From Pycnopodia helianthoides (lineage: Eukaryota; Echinodermata; Asteroidea; Forcipulatida; Asteriidae), in contig JASTWB010000024.1 of NCBI GenBank assembly GCA_032158295.1, positions 124,001 to 188,000 of the forward strand: a stretch of 64,000 nt of DNA. Direction: 5' to 3'. A program made the position numbers and the translations under genes. A model generated the notes under the pieces. That model was not told the DNA's origin. It did no database searches and worked only from the letters and a program-made list of their open reading frames with translations. Shown piece by piece: positions 33,736-44,972 of this stretch. Position 1 is the first letter of the stretch; each line of letters starts with the position of its first letter.

Positions 33736-34192
33736 TTAATACGAGGAAAGTGTTTTTTAACAAAGTCATTGACGTTGAAATCATTGTCCATGGTATCTGA
33801 CGAAAACAGTTTTATAATCTTGGTCATGGTTAATCCTCGACATCTGTGTAAAAGAAAGAAGATCATATACTGTCCACACACGGTTGAAAAGGCGCTCTGT
33901 AAAACTTGTGTGTTTGGGATGACATGTTTTGTATTCTTCTGAAGAAAATGAATAATTTGTGGTACGCTCAGTCCATTACCAAACGAGTCAAAATATTCAC
34001 CGTCACCATCGGCCGTGATAAATACTGCTACCCAATGTTGTCCGGGTTTATCGGCAGGATCTGTGTTGATGACGAGTGCGCTTGGATGGGGGAATGCTGC
34101 TTAGGAAGTTGATCGCAGGCGTAGACTCCTCTGAAATGTTGCCCCGTGAAGCGATCTGTTTTCAAAATAACGCTTATCTCCTTGGTTTCCAT
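33736..34192 (-). pseudogene. adenain-like cysteine protease of the Maverick/adintovirus-like element
   Basis: The ATG at 34192 starts a frame ending in GVYACDQLPK; one frame change near 34,100 leads into the main body. That body shows the papain-like triad layout of adenovirus-type maturation proteases: GQHWVAVF (His), EYFDSFG (acidic residue) and STVCGQYMIFFLLHRC (nucleophile Cys). In relatives this enzyme matures virion proteins. The frame runs to the TTAA of the MITE at 33,736, so the natural C terminus is lost or displaced. The gene lies directly downstream of the F54H12.2-like gene with no promoter of its own visible. Broken by one frameshift; family assignment is firm. Confidence 0.85.
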
Positions 34193-34201
34193 AAAGTGCA
34201 C

Positions 34202-34603
34202 TTAACTCGTGTAGTCAAAAATGATGTTACGGGACTGATCAATCTCAAGTATGTTATTAAATTATGCATAAATAATAATGTTGATCGTCTTCGCTAGTGG
34301 GTTTAAGAAGTGGATGTCCAGTCGAAGGTTTCCGTGTTTGATCAGGCTGATGTGTCCGCCTACTGATAAATCGGGGCTCAGATCAAATGCGTACAGTCCA
34401 TACCCACCCGAGTACTCCTCGCGAGTGATGGTATTTCCATCGTCTTGGTACATTTTATCAGTACCCGAGAAGAGAGTTTGATACGCTCTGATAGAGTTTC
34501 CTCCGTTAGCGCCGAAGGTTGGTTTAAGGGAGTATTCGGAATCTGATCTCCATCCATGTGTACTGTTAAGTAGTTCATGTCGAAGTGTTGGAATGGGTTT
34601 CAA
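34202..34603 (-). pseudogene. F54H12.2-type virion protein, C-terminal fragment
   Basis: The protein family annotated in animal genomes as 'uncharacterized protein F54H12.2-like' is recognised from GGYGLYAFDLSPDLS, GHISLIKHGNLRLDIHF and NIIIYA. It belongs to Maverick/adinto-like elements and is thought to be structural; I do not assign an exact capsid role. Only about 115-130 residues remain of a protein several times longer. Its N-terminal part is deleted and the remnant abuts the basic-protein gene. An in-frame TAA at 34264-34262 interrupts it, and the conserved tail reads on to a second TAA at 34204-34202. Confidence 0.75.
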
Positions 34604-34612
34604 AGTTTTCTT

Positions 34613-34852
34613 TTACTTTTGAACGCTCACTTTCTTATTAACAAGAGACCTGAGATTTTGTTTGTACTTTTTAAGCTTCCGTTTATCAGACGGCTTTAGG
34701 GGAATGTTACCATTCAGCACGTTTAGAGCGCACTCACACAAACAATCAACTAATTGTTTATCCGCTCCAAGAATTAATCCGCGTCGTTGTTTTGCGGTCC
34801 CCTTGGCCAACACCTGGAGAAAGGGAGAGTTGCGATGCATTCGCTTCGACAT
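34613..34852 (-). CDS. small basic virion-core-like protein
   Basis: The ATG at 34852 gives MSKRMHRNSPFLQVLAKG..., about 79 residues, very Lys/Arg rich, with LILGADKQLVDCLCECALNV and a basic KRKLKKYKQNLRSLVNKK tail. This small protein recurs beside F54H12.2-like genes in invertebrate Maverick/adinto-like elements and is plausibly a DNA-binding virion component. In relatives a hydrophobic tail follows the basic segment; here a stop comes right after it, probably because of the deletion that also removed the start of the next gene. A TATA box lies about 35 bp upstream. No internal frameshift. Confidence 0.7.
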   Translation of the reverse strand: MSKRMHRNSPFLQVLAKGTAKQRRGLILGADKQLVDCLCECALNVLNGNIPLKPSDKRKLKKYKQNLRSLVNKKVSVQK

Positions 34853-34884
34853 CTTCAAATGAATGACCGTTCAACAAACACCGT

Positions 34885-34893
34885 CTATTTATA
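34885..34893 (-). promoter_or_regulatory. TATA box of the small basic protein gene
   Basis: TATAAATAG on the minus strand, 33-41 bp before the ATG at 34852. Spacing implies a very short 5' leader, as for the ATPase gene upstream. Confidence 0.6.
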
Positions 34894-35525
34894 CCTTCGG
34901 TACGTAGACAATTGGAAGTTCACCATTAAATATATTTGTCCTCAGTCTCATCTCTTCCAACGTTGTCGGTTTCAGATCGATAAAGAGATAAGCATAGGGA
35001 TTCAATGTCGCATCTCGGTATGACTCAACTAGAAACTTTGATTTATTTGGATACATCTGTCTCGCTAAATGATTAATCTGGGAGGCATCTCTTGGATTTT
35101 TAAAGAGGACCATATAATAAGAGTTTAGGCTTATTGTTCTCATTTCCTTCCATTTGTAAAACAAATTTTGTAATATAAGGATAACCGATAAGTTCCTATG
35201 ATGACTTCCTTTGGTAAACATTTTTTTTTATATTATTATTTCCCGATTCTGACATCAGGTCGTCTATCACAATAATGTTTCTTTGCGTGGGATCCAAGGA
35301 TTGAAGTAGATCATCGGGAATCCCATCAATAAATCGTATTTTAGGAACCAAACTAGCCAAATGGTCGTAAGCATCTTGGTATTCCCCGTAACACCAAATA
35401 ATATTCTCGGGCGAAGGGTCAATAATGCCGGGAGAAGTAAAAAGTCGTTTGGTAAATACTGTCTTCCCCGACCCAGTTGGTCCCGCTATGACGCAAGTAA
35501 AGGAATGTTTAAGTCTTACGTCCAT
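34889..35525 (-). pseudogene. FtsK/HerA (A32)-type DNA packaging ATPase, frameshifted
   Basis: The ATG at 35525 starts MDVRLKHSF, then Walker A IAGPTGSGKTVFTKR and Walker B NIIVIDDLM, followed in the next frame by FTKGSHHRNLSVILILQN (the sensor region usual for this family). Conserved ISLNSYYMVLFKNPRD and YLFIDLKP follow to the stop near 34889. The frame changes within an A homopolymer at about 35220-35230. About 210 residues in all, normal for the Maverick/adintovirus enzyme that drives genome packaging. Walker residues are intact, so the frameshift looks like the only lesion. Confidence 0.88.
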
Positions 35526-35561
35526 CTGAACGAATGAAAAAAAACTTACAACGTGGGACTG

Positions 35562-35570
35562 TTTTATATA
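35562..35570 (-). promoter_or_regulatory. TATA box of the packaging ATPase gene
   Basis: TATATAAAA on the minus strand, 37-45 bp upstream of the ATG at 35525. It matches the TATA-to-ATG spacing of the basic protein gene. Confidence 0.55.
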
Positions 35571-35708
35571 CTCATTATCCCCCTCCCCCATTTATTTTAA
35601 ACCCCACCCTCCTCCCCCCGTCTATTAAAAATAAAAGAAGTAATAAACCACAAGGGAAACTGACTGGGTAAATTTCAAATAGTATGGGGTTGAACAAAAA
35701 AAAAATTA

Positions 35709-35795
35709 CTAGAGCGGGATTTGAACCAACAACCTCCGGATAGATAGGGCTAAATAGCTCAGTTGGTAGAGCGCCGGTACGTTAATCCGGAGGTT
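35709..35795. pseudogene. tRNA-like remnant with 5' and 3' halves in opposite orientation
   Basis: Plus strand from 35748: GGGCTAAATAGCTCAGTTGG, a perfect A-box match (TAGCTCAGTTGG), then TAGAGC and a CCGG...CCGG arm with GTT in the loop. Minus strand from 35740 to 35709: GGTTGTTGGTTCAAATCC, a good B-box, then CGCTCTAG. The halves share an inverted 10-mer (AACCTCCGGA / TCCGGAGGTT). The acceptor strands do not pair, so this is not a functional tRNA. It lies between ATPase and polymerase genes. Confidence 0.6.
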
Positions 35796-35799
35796 TACA

Positions 35800-36223
35800 A
35801 AATACAAAATAAAAACATGTACTGGTTGATCGCTATCCCCCATTCTACGCAGTAATTGAAATAATTATTTGTATGCCCCAGCATGTAAAACGTATTAGGA
35901 TAGTTAGAAAAATAGAGGAGAGATAATTTCATACAACAAAAACTTAAATTGCTATTGTAATTACGATCCAATCTCGACACAGCTTGTTGTAACTATTTAA
36001 CTTCTACATTACTGAACAATGATAGAAACACCCTAATAACTAAAACTACGACTAATGCTAGAAAAATAGATCTACGGTTAGGTGTTGTCTCAACCATCGT
36101 CACTCGTAATCTGATGAATATTCAAACTTGCTTCGGTAAATATACTATTCTTTCCATCCTTAGAGAAAGAATGAAGGTGGCTTGATTTGAACGGGTTTAT
36201 TACCCTATATAGTATATAACTTA
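35800..36223. other. intergenic, no gene seen
   Basis: AT-rich spacer between the tRNA-like remnant and the polymerase 3' end. No conserved viral ORF found. Confidence 0.5.
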
Positions 36224-37602
36224 TTAACGAGAATACTCATAGGGTAATGTCCTATAGTCTTCCAACAATACCCTTTTATCATAGACCACTCTGTAATCTT
36301 TCTTAAGCTCTTTGTTGATAACCAATTTTGATTTCGGGTCTCTGGTTATTTTATTGGATTCTACGATGGATATGACATTTTTATTTTCCCGTTCCCTTTT
36401 CACCATTATTCACTACCGTGTCAAAGTTAATCAACTTGGAGTTTTTGAAATTGAGGGTGAATTCACGTACTTTACAGTATGTCTTACCCGTATCTAGACG
36501 ATACGCATAATTTTTGGGGCCTCCAGAAACAAACGTTTCTATGTATTTACCGTCTCTAGGGTCTATTTCATCGGTAAGCTGGCCTAGGTAGTCGCCCAAT
36601 GGTTGGTTATATAAACCTCGTCTATGTATGTAAATCACACTGTCTGTATCGTAGTACAAGACTCTCTCTTGTAACTTTTCTAGAATGTCATATAGCTTTA
36701 ACCTAGCATGGGCCGTAGTAAAGGCCGCAATGACAACATTGGTTCGGGGGTTTGGGGACACAAATTCCTGCTCTAGTTCATACCGTACCTCCGCAATTTC
36801 ATGATTAATCAAATTAATATCCAACACTGTTTTCTTGTCATCGGATAGAATTTCATAAAGTTTACAAGGATCACTGATAATTTCCGATTTGGGCATATTG
36901 GTCCGCTGGCCAAATTTACCCCCAAAACTATTCAACATGAGTTTAGCCAGTGCACGAAGGCCGGGATTTTTCTTAATTTGTTCTCGATCAAGGTCTATGC
37001 CCTCATTTTCATAGTACTCCCTGATGTACTTGTCCCTGTCCTCATCATTCTGAACCCACTGGGGCCAACCAGACGCTTGTTGCTTAAGTTTTAGGAATGT
37101 GTTTATGTATTCAGTGAACAATCCACCCTCCTTTGAATCTGGGTCGTACTGTACCCTATGTTCAAAGTGCCAAACGGCGTCTATGTTCTTAACAACGTAC
37201 CCCATTTCGATTGCCTTTTGAACCTCAACGGTTACCCATGTACCGTGAAGTACCCTTTCATCTTCACTGTGATGACAGGGAATTTGTTGTTTAGTATCTG
37301 CACAGGTTCTACAGAGGGGAAACATTAGCTTATTGCATGTGCGGTGGGGAAGAACGGGGTGAAATAACTTGTCACTGGCTGATACGCTACATTTAATCAT
37401 GCCGTAGTAATCCGATACGTCTTTGAAACTCTTAGTGATAAAAATTGGATGGCCAATGGGATATGAACAATACTTGTTCGTAAATGGATACAACGAACAA
37501 TAGTCAATATATATGATTTCCTCATTCTCTTGAATTTTGTAAAACAATCGAGTGGCATTAGTTCGACCCCCGAAGAATGCTTCTCTGTGATTCAGTCGTT
37601 CA
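36224..37602 (-). pseudogene. protein-primed type B DNA polymerase, C-terminal (polymerase) part
   Basis: It opens with LNHREAFFGGRTNA, then motif A YIDYCSLYPFTNKY, the motif B helix KLMLNSFGGKFGQRT and catalytic motif C YYDTDSVIYIHRRG. The main frame ends at 36381; the last 60 residues (KITRDPKSKLVINKE to TLPYEYSR) are in another frame ending at 36224, so there is one frameshift near 36,400. Members of this family replicate linear genomes with a terminal protein primer. Upstream the gene is cut at 37,602 by the Helitron-like array and resumes at 53,872. The catalytic aspartates are present. Confidence 0.9.
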
Positions 37603-37665
37603 TTGAGTTGTTCGTGCAACAGCGCGAACAACTCATTGAGGTGTTCGTGCAACAGCGCGAACAAC
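37603..37665 (+). repeat. 5'-terminal palindrome pair of Helitron-like unit 1
   Basis: Two copies of GAG(T/G)TGTTCGTGCAACAGCG with CGAACAACTCATTG, each a hairpin, then a long T tract (37687-37740). Confidence 0.85.
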
Positions 37666-37682
37666 TCATTGTTTTTGTTCGT

Positions 37683-37715
<33 letters not shown>

Positions 37716-38520
37716 TTTTTTTTTTTTTTTTTTTTTTAGTTTTTATTCTTCTTCTCAGAGTTTTTTGTCCGCAGGCAAATGCATAGTTGTTAAACTTACA
37801 TGATCTTGAAACTTTACATGTAGGTATATATTAACTTGTAGATGATTCTAAAAGTTGTGCCGTCATGATGACGTCATCGGGTGTCAAATTACAAGCAAAT
37901 TTAGGTTCAAAAAGTGACGTCATGCCAATGCTTGTATGTCTCTGAATATTTTAGCCACATTTTTTATATTTGGGCATATGATAGATCTAGACACGGGCAA
38001 TCTTTAAAAAGTTAACACCAAAATCGTATGACCTTTACTTCCGGGTCGTTACCCTGGGTCGAAGTTTGCCTTTGGGTTTTTTTCTTGAAAAACATCACTT
38101 TCGGGCTTATTTACGGCATAACTCAAGATTGAAATTGAATTGAACATTGAAACTCATCAGAAATTTGAACCTCAATATCAAGACGACACAAACTTGATGA
38201 TGTCATGATGACGTCATCAGGTTTGGAATTACAATAAATCAAAGTTTAATATTTGTAAAAAATCATAACTCGTGAACCGCATGTTGGATTTTTACAATCG
38301 ACACATCATCGGACAGGTCGTTAAAAGTTCAACAAACCCTACACAAAACTTGACCCCATTTGACCTTAACTTCCGGTTCAAATCGGAAGTTGAAAATTCC
38401 AAAAATTCATATCTCAAAAACTACCCATTATTTAGTGAAACTGAAAGAACACAGGTAGACATACGAACGTGCGCCTACACATTGCATGCATTGAAGGCTG
38501 TGCGTGTTTCTGTGCCCGTC

Positions 38521-40285
38521 GTTTGGACATGTACAGTTCATCGTACTTTTAACAATGGCGGCACAACACTGCAGAAATGAGTTTCTCTCAACCTGTGCTA
38601 TGTTTGGCGTCAAATTGTTCCCTCTTTGCCCTTCTGGTGGCTTGATGGTGATTATGGAATTGAAGACTTAGTTTCACTGAGATGTCCACCTGCTTCAGTG
38701 TTTCGTATCACTTTTCTTATATGAGAAAATTCAAGCAGAAAAAGGATTAACATTTGTTATGTTTTGACCATACACCGAATGAAATGAACGGACGTGACAT
38801 CAGCTTGTCAAGGGCGTTTCAGACCGGCACTCACGGCAGTGTTTATCGGCGCGACACGGTGAATACAACGGTAAGCTTGGTTTCAGCATAATCTCTTTTC
38901 AAAATGAATGTGTCAAGTAGTGACGTTTTTAAAACTAAGGGTCGTTTAATGATCATGGAGGAGGAAGAATTGGGCAATGGGGGATTGGTATGACTGTTGG
39001 CTCTGTCAATAGTGTCAGAAAATGGTAAGATTTGATGAATGTGTTCCATCAACTATAGAATTAATATTATTATGCCATAGATAAGTCACAACCTTTCGAT
39101 GAAGTTTCCCCAAAGGTTAAGATTTATAAGTTATTCATTTCCAAATCAGTATGGGCACTTTCCACGTATTAAATTATAATCTTGAAATGTTTTAAGTCTC
39201 GAATTTTGTTTATTTTACCAGTTAGTACAGTGTTCAAGGAACATAATATATGGAACAGAGTCTGATGGCGGGATGAGAGGCTGATGACTGGGTCAGGACT
39301 GGTACACAGAAAGGAGTTGCAGCTGTTAACATGAGCCATCTTTAGTCTTCACTGCTCCTGTCAGTTGTCAACTATGGTTATACCTGGCCAAAACAATGAT
39401 TATGGATGGTCTTTTCTTGAGAGGTAAATTTACAGTAGTTTATTGAAGGTTCAAAATGACACAAATTATGCAAGGTAAAACATGTCCAAAGGAATTGAAA
39501 TTGCATTTTTTGTTGGTATGGATAACATGACTTTGCGTAACTAATGCTGTGAGACTTTCTACTCAAAGAAGTTTACATATTTTTGAAACATTCTAAACAT
39601 AAGTTATTGTAAATTTGTTCATGCATTTAAAATATTGTGCTATGATTTTTATTGTGTTATATGATTTTTTTTTTTTGAGACTTGGTAGGTTATGAAAAAA
39701 TGTCTGAAGATTATTCATGAAGTCATACTCTGTTCATTGTTTTTTCTTCATCAGAATGCAGCACATCCAGTACCGGAACGGTCTACAGCGAAAATTGTGA
39801 CACTTGCTGTTATGTTCCATTCCTTATTTCCCTGCCAAGTCACTGTATGATGCACCATGGAGGTAGAAATAGTATTTGACTCAGTTTTTTCAGTCTAGCT
39901 TCAGTCTAAAAAACTTCACAAGAGGCTTAGACTTGCATCTTCATGATGTGCCTTTGTCTTGCATTCCAAACAAGTGTCTTCTACGGTTTAATTTTTCTCA
40001 AGTCAATTTTTTCTCAAGTAACAATATCTAAAAATCAAGCGAGCCATTTATAAATTGTAACTGAAAGCTTACACAATGCTTGACTTATTTGAAGGTTATC
40101 ATCATCAAGTGTATTATGAACAATCATTTTTCATCCATCGATACTCAATGAGAATCCAAATTTATTTGAAATCCTTTGAACATTTCTAATAAATATAGCT
40201 TAATAATGTCAACTTGAACAACATAGCTTGTGTGAACTTGTGATTTATGATGAATCAATAAAGAATAAGTTTTCATTAAACAATA
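38521..40285 (+). other. passenger gene-like segment in unit 1
   Basis: A gene-like segment absent from short units: a TTTTAACAATGGCGGC start region, exon 38784-38870 (ATG; MNGRDISLSRAFQTGTHGSV...) ending at GTAAGC, an acceptor TTCTTCATCAG before 39755, and a phase-matched exon to TGA at 39848-39850 (...KIVTLAVMFHSLF...). An AATAAA lies near 40260. Together the two exons encode about 60 residues of no known family. The same layout occurs in units 2 and 6. Probably captured host gene sequence; function unknown. Most differences from unit 6 change amino acids, so protein-level constraint is doubtful. Confidence 0.5.
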
Positions 40286-41298
40286 AATTAGCTTTTAATA
40301 GTGAATGGCTTTATACTTAAAATAGTTGTGTGTGTATTTCAAAGCCTCTTATCGAGATCTGCATCAAGATGAAAGGGAACTCACAAAATTTATGCTATTG
40401 TATTAAATGACAATATTAAACCTCTGCCCTTTCAAATATATGGCGACGTCGTCAATTTACACACCGCCCTCTTGTGACAAATATTGTTTCATTAAATCGT
40501 AACCCTTGTAATGGAAATAAACATGAAATCTTGCACTATTCTGGTTCAAACTGGCAGTTGAAGTTTTATATTGAATAAAACTCCTGAACCAGGCAATATA
40601 AAAATTGTTAGTAACAAAAACACGTTTTTTTCATCATGACGTCATCGGGTGTCAAGTTACAGTAATTCAAAGCTTAGTACTTAAAAAATCATATCTCCTG
40701 AACCGCACGTCATAAAGTTGTATTGTTTGTTTTGTCTTGTAGCTTACAGCACTTGTGACATTTTGTTCATACGGAAGACCCAACCCTGACCTTTACTTCC
40801 GGTCAAAACAGAAAGCTCAACAATTTAAATAATCATATCTCCTGAATCATATGTCATAAAGTCTTAATCTTTGTGCTGCTTGCTAGGTTAAAACACATTG
40901 TGACATTTTATTTGAAGCATGACCCCACTTTGACCTTCCCTTTCGGTCAAAACAGGAAGTTCTAACTATACGAAACTCTAGTCTCTGTTCAAAGTTCTCT
41001 TTGTCAGTCTTTAAAACAGCCGTCCATGCAAACCTCGCTAACAATCAATTAACGTCAGGCTTTTAATCGTGCGCTTTTTTTAATAGACTTTTGCTAAAGT
41101 GTGTAGCTTGTTAGGCACCCCACAAAACCAAAACAGTAAAGGCACCAAATTCCACTCAATGCAACAGCTCTCGCGTTGACTACAACACTGACCCCATTGA
41201 TAGCCGAACACCTCGTGTTTGTTTGGACAAACACTTGCGCTCTAGTTTTTGTTCGTTTTTTTTGTGTTTTTTTTTTGTTTTTTTGTTGTTGTTTTTTG

Positions 41299-41660
41299 AG
41301 GTGTTCGTGCAGCAGCGCGAACAACTCATTGTTTTTGTTCGTTTTTTTCTTTTTTCTTTTTTTTTTTTTTTTTTTTTTGAGGTGTTCGTGCAACAGCGCG
41401 AACAACTCATTGTTTTTGTTCGTTTTTTATTAGGTGTTTGGGCCAACAGCCCGGAACACCTCTTATTGAGTTGTTCGTGCAGCAGCGCGAACAACTCTTT
41501 GTTTGTGTTCGTTTTTTGTTTTGAGGTGTTCGTGCAGCAGCGCGAACAACTCATTGTTGAGGTGTTCGTGCAACAGCGCGAACAACTCATTGAGGTGTTC
41601 GTGCAACAGCGCGAACAACTCATTGAGGTGTTCGTGCAACAGCGCGAACAACTCATTGAT
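41299..41660 (+). repeat. expanded palindrome array, about eight units
   Basis: Repeated GAGGTGTTCGTGCAGCAGCG / CGAACAACTC hairpins at about 41299, 41379, 41433, 41469, 41524, 41559, 41592 and 41626. T-rich or GTTTTTGTTCG spacers separate several. One variant (41433) has GGGCC...GGCCC-type arms ending in GGAACACCTC, the exact complement of the 3' block. Confidence 0.9.
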
Positions 41661-42606
41661 TTTGTTCGTTTTTTTTTTTTTTTTCTTAGTTTTTATTCTT
41701 CTTCTCAGCTTCGTTTGTCCGCAAGCAAATGCATAGTTGTTAAACTTACATGAACTTGAAACTTTACATGTAGGTAGACAATAACTTGTAGATGATTCTA
41801 AAAGTTGTGCCGTCATGATGACGTCATCAGGTGTCAAATTACAAGCAAAATTTAGGTTAAAAAAGTGACGTCATGCCAATGCCTGTATATCTCTGAATAT
41901 TTTAGCTACAGCAATTAAATTTGGGCACATGATAGATCTAGACATGGGCAATCTTTGAAAAGTTAACACCAAAATCGTATGACCTTTACTTCCGGGTCGT
42001 TACCCTGGGTCGAAGTTTGCCTTTGGGTTTTTTTCTTGAAAAACATCACTTTCGGGCTTATTTACGGCATAACTCAAGATTGAAATTGAATTGAACATTG
42101 AAACTCATCAGACATTTGAACCTTAATATCAAGACAACACAAACTTGATGATGTCATGATGACGTCATCAGGTTTGGAATTACAATAAATCAAAGTTTAA
42201 TATTTGTAAAAGATCATAACTCGTGAACCGCATGTTGGATTTTTACAATCGACACATCATCGGACAGGTCGTTGAAAGTTCAACAAACCCTACACAAAAC
42301 TTGACCCATTTGACCTTAACTTCCGGTTCAAATCGGAAGTTGAAAATTTCAAAAATTCATATCTCAAAAACTACCGATTATTTTAGTTTATTTTTTGTAT
42401 CTGGGTGTAGAACGTTAAGCCTGCTCAAACTTTTGCACTCAGATGACAATATTTTTGACCGTTACATCATGTCGAAAAAGGCGCACGTTTAAGTTGACCC
42501 ACCGTGACAACGCACGATAGTGAAACTGAAAGAACACAGGTAGACATACGAACGTGCGCCTACACATTGCATGCATTGAAGGCTGTGCGTGTTTCTGTGC
42601 CCGTCG

Positions 42607-44405
42607 TTTGGACATGTACAGTACAGTTCATCGTACTTTTAACAATGGCGGCACAACACTGCAGAAATGAGTTTCTCTCAACCTGTGCTATGTTTGGCGT
42701 CAAATTGTTCCCTCTTTGCCCTTCTGGTGGCTTGATGGTGATTATGGAATTGAAGACTTAGTTTCACTGAGATGTCCACCTGCTTCAGTGTTTCGTATCA
42801 CTTTTCTTATATGAGAAAATTCAAGCAGAAAAAGGATTAACATTTGTTATGTTTTGACCATACACCGAATGAAATGAACGGACGTGACATCAGCTTGTCA
42901 AGGGCGTTTCAGACCGGCACTCACGGCAGTGTTTATCGGCGCGACACGGTGAATACAACGGTAAGCTTGGTTTCAGCATAATATCTTTTCAAAATGAATG
43001 TGTCAAGTAGTGACGTTTGTAAGACTAAGTGTCGTTTAATGATCATGGAGGAGGAAGAATTGGGCAATGGGGGATTGGTATGATTGTTGGCTCTGTCTAT
43101 AGTGTCAGAAAATGGTAAGATTTGATGAATGTGTTCCATCAACTATAGAATTAATATTATTATGCCATAGATAAGTTACAACCTTTCGATGAAGTTTCCC
43201 CAAAGGTTAAGATTTATAAGTTATTCATTTCCAAATCAGTATGGGCACTTTCCACGTATTAAATTATAATCTTGAAATGTTTTAAGTCTCGAATTTTGTT
43301 TATTTTACCAGTTAGTACAGTGTTCAAGGAACATATGGAACAGAGTCTGATGGCGGGATGAGAGGCTGATGACTGGGTCAGGACTGGTACACAGAAAGGA
43401 GTTGCAGCTGTCAACATGAGCCATCTTTAGTCTTCACTGCTCCTGTCAGTTGTCAACTCCGGTTGTACCTGGCCAACACAATGATTATGGATGGTCTTTT
43501 CTTGAGAGGTAAATTTACAGTAGTTTATTGAAGGTTCAAAATGACACAAATTATGCAAGGTAAAACATGTCCAAAGGAATTGAAATAATACTTCTGGTTG
43601 AGCCCATTTTCCTTGTAATTCATTGCATTTTTTGTTGGTATGGATAACATGACTTTGCGTAACTAATGCTGTGAGACTTTCTATTCAAAGAAGTTTACAT
43701 ATTTTTGAAACATTCTAAACATAAGTTATTGTAAATTTGTTCATGCATTTAAAATATTGTGCTATGATTTTTATTGTGTTATATGATTTTTTTTTTTTGA
43801 GACTTGGTAGGTTATGAAAAAATGTCTGAAGATTATTCATGAAGTCATACTCTGTGCATTGTTTTTTCTTCATCAGAATGCAGCACATCCAGTACCGGAA
43901 TGGTCTACAGTGAAAATTGTGACACTTGCTGTTACGTTCCATTCCTTATTTCCCTGCCAAGTCACTGTATGATGCACCATGGAGGTAGAAATAGTATTTG
44001 ACTCAGTTTTTTCAGTCTAACTTCAGTCTAAAAAACTTCACAAGAGGCTTAGACTTGCATCTTCATGATGTGCCTTTGTCTTGCATTCCAAACAAGTGTC
44101 TTCTACGGTTTAATTTTTCTCAAGTCAATTTTTTCTCAAGTAACAATATCTAAAAATCAAGCGAGCCATTTATAAATTGCAACTGAAAGCTTACACAATG
44201 CTTGACTTATTTGAAGGTTATCATCATCAAGTGTATTATGAACAATCATTTTTCATCCATCGATACTCAATGAGAATCCAAATTTATTTGAAATCCTTTG
44301 AACATTTCTAATAATTATATTTTAGCTTAATAATGTCAACTTGAACAACATAGCTTGTGTGAACTTGTGATTTATAATGAATCAATAAAGAGTAAGTTTT
44401 CATGA
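42607..44405 (+). other. passenger gene-like segment in unit 2
   Basis: Same structure as in unit 1: exon 42874-42960 followed by GTAAGC, then acceptor TTCATCAG and exon 43877-43972 ending in TGA, and AATAAA near 44388. Exon 1 is identical to unit 1. Exon 2 has a few substitutions (e.g. ERST to EWST) and no indels. Confidence 0.5.
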
Positions 44406-44835
44406 AGCAATAAATTAGCTTTTAATAGTGAATGGCATACTTGATATAGTTGGGTTGCTTGCTAGCTTATTACACGCTTGACATTTTATTCCTGAAGCAT
44501 GACCCCACTCCCCTTTCCTTCCAGTCCAAACAGGAAGTTCTAACTATACAAAACTCTAGTCTCTGTTCAAGAGTCTCGTAACCTGATTTTGCAATAGCTT
44601 TGTCAGTCTTTAAAACAGTCGTCCATGCAAACCTCGCTAACAATCAAACGCCAGGCTTTTAATCATGTGCTTTTTTTTAAAGATTTTTGCTAAAGTGTGT
44701 AGGTTGTTAGGCACGCCACAAAACAGTAATGGCACCAAATTCCACTCAATGCAATAGCTCTCGCGTTGACTACAACACTGACCCCATTGGTAGCCGAACA
44801 CCTCGTGTTTGTTTAGACAAACACTTGCGCTCTAG

Positions 44836-44939
44836 TTGTTTTTGTTCGTGTTTTTTTTTTTAGGTGTTCGTGCAGCAGCGCGAACAACTCATTGTTAGGT
44901 GTTCGGAGCGAAGCTCGGAACAACTCTTTGTTTTTGTTC

Positions 44940-44972
<33 letters not shown>

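Larger units (their letters stand above)
37603..41245 (+). mobile_element. Helitron-like unit 1
   Basis: Long unit with a T-rich 5' end, CRE (TGACGTCA) and ETS (CTTCCGG) motifs, the passenger segment (38.52-40.28 kb) and a 3' hairpin GTGTTTGTTTGGACAAACAC at 41215-41234 followed by CTAG at 41242-41245. Confidence 0.75.
41246..44835 (+). mobile_element. Helitron-like unit 2
   Basis: Near-identical to unit 1 over most of its length, including the passenger segment. It differs by an expanded 5' palindrome array and an extra block around 42.39-42.51 kb. Its 3' hairpin has one change (GTGTTTGTTTAGACAAACAC) and ends CTAG at 44832-44835. Confidence 0.75.

Noticed and set aside
34278..34481. Plus-strand ORFs across the viral genes (34.3-36.5 kb, 56.2-56.5 kb)
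   Set aside because: Shadows of the minus-strand viral coding regions, which carry the recognisable motifs.
37687..37740. Long T tracts as poly(A) tails of retrogenes
   Set aside because: They recur at the same place at the start of each Helitron-like unit, so they belong to the element termini.
41176..41837. Cys/Ser-rich and Phe-rich ORFs (e.g. SCSRCCTNTS repeats)
   Set aside because: They are translations of the palindrome array and T tracts at the start of Helitron-like unit 2.
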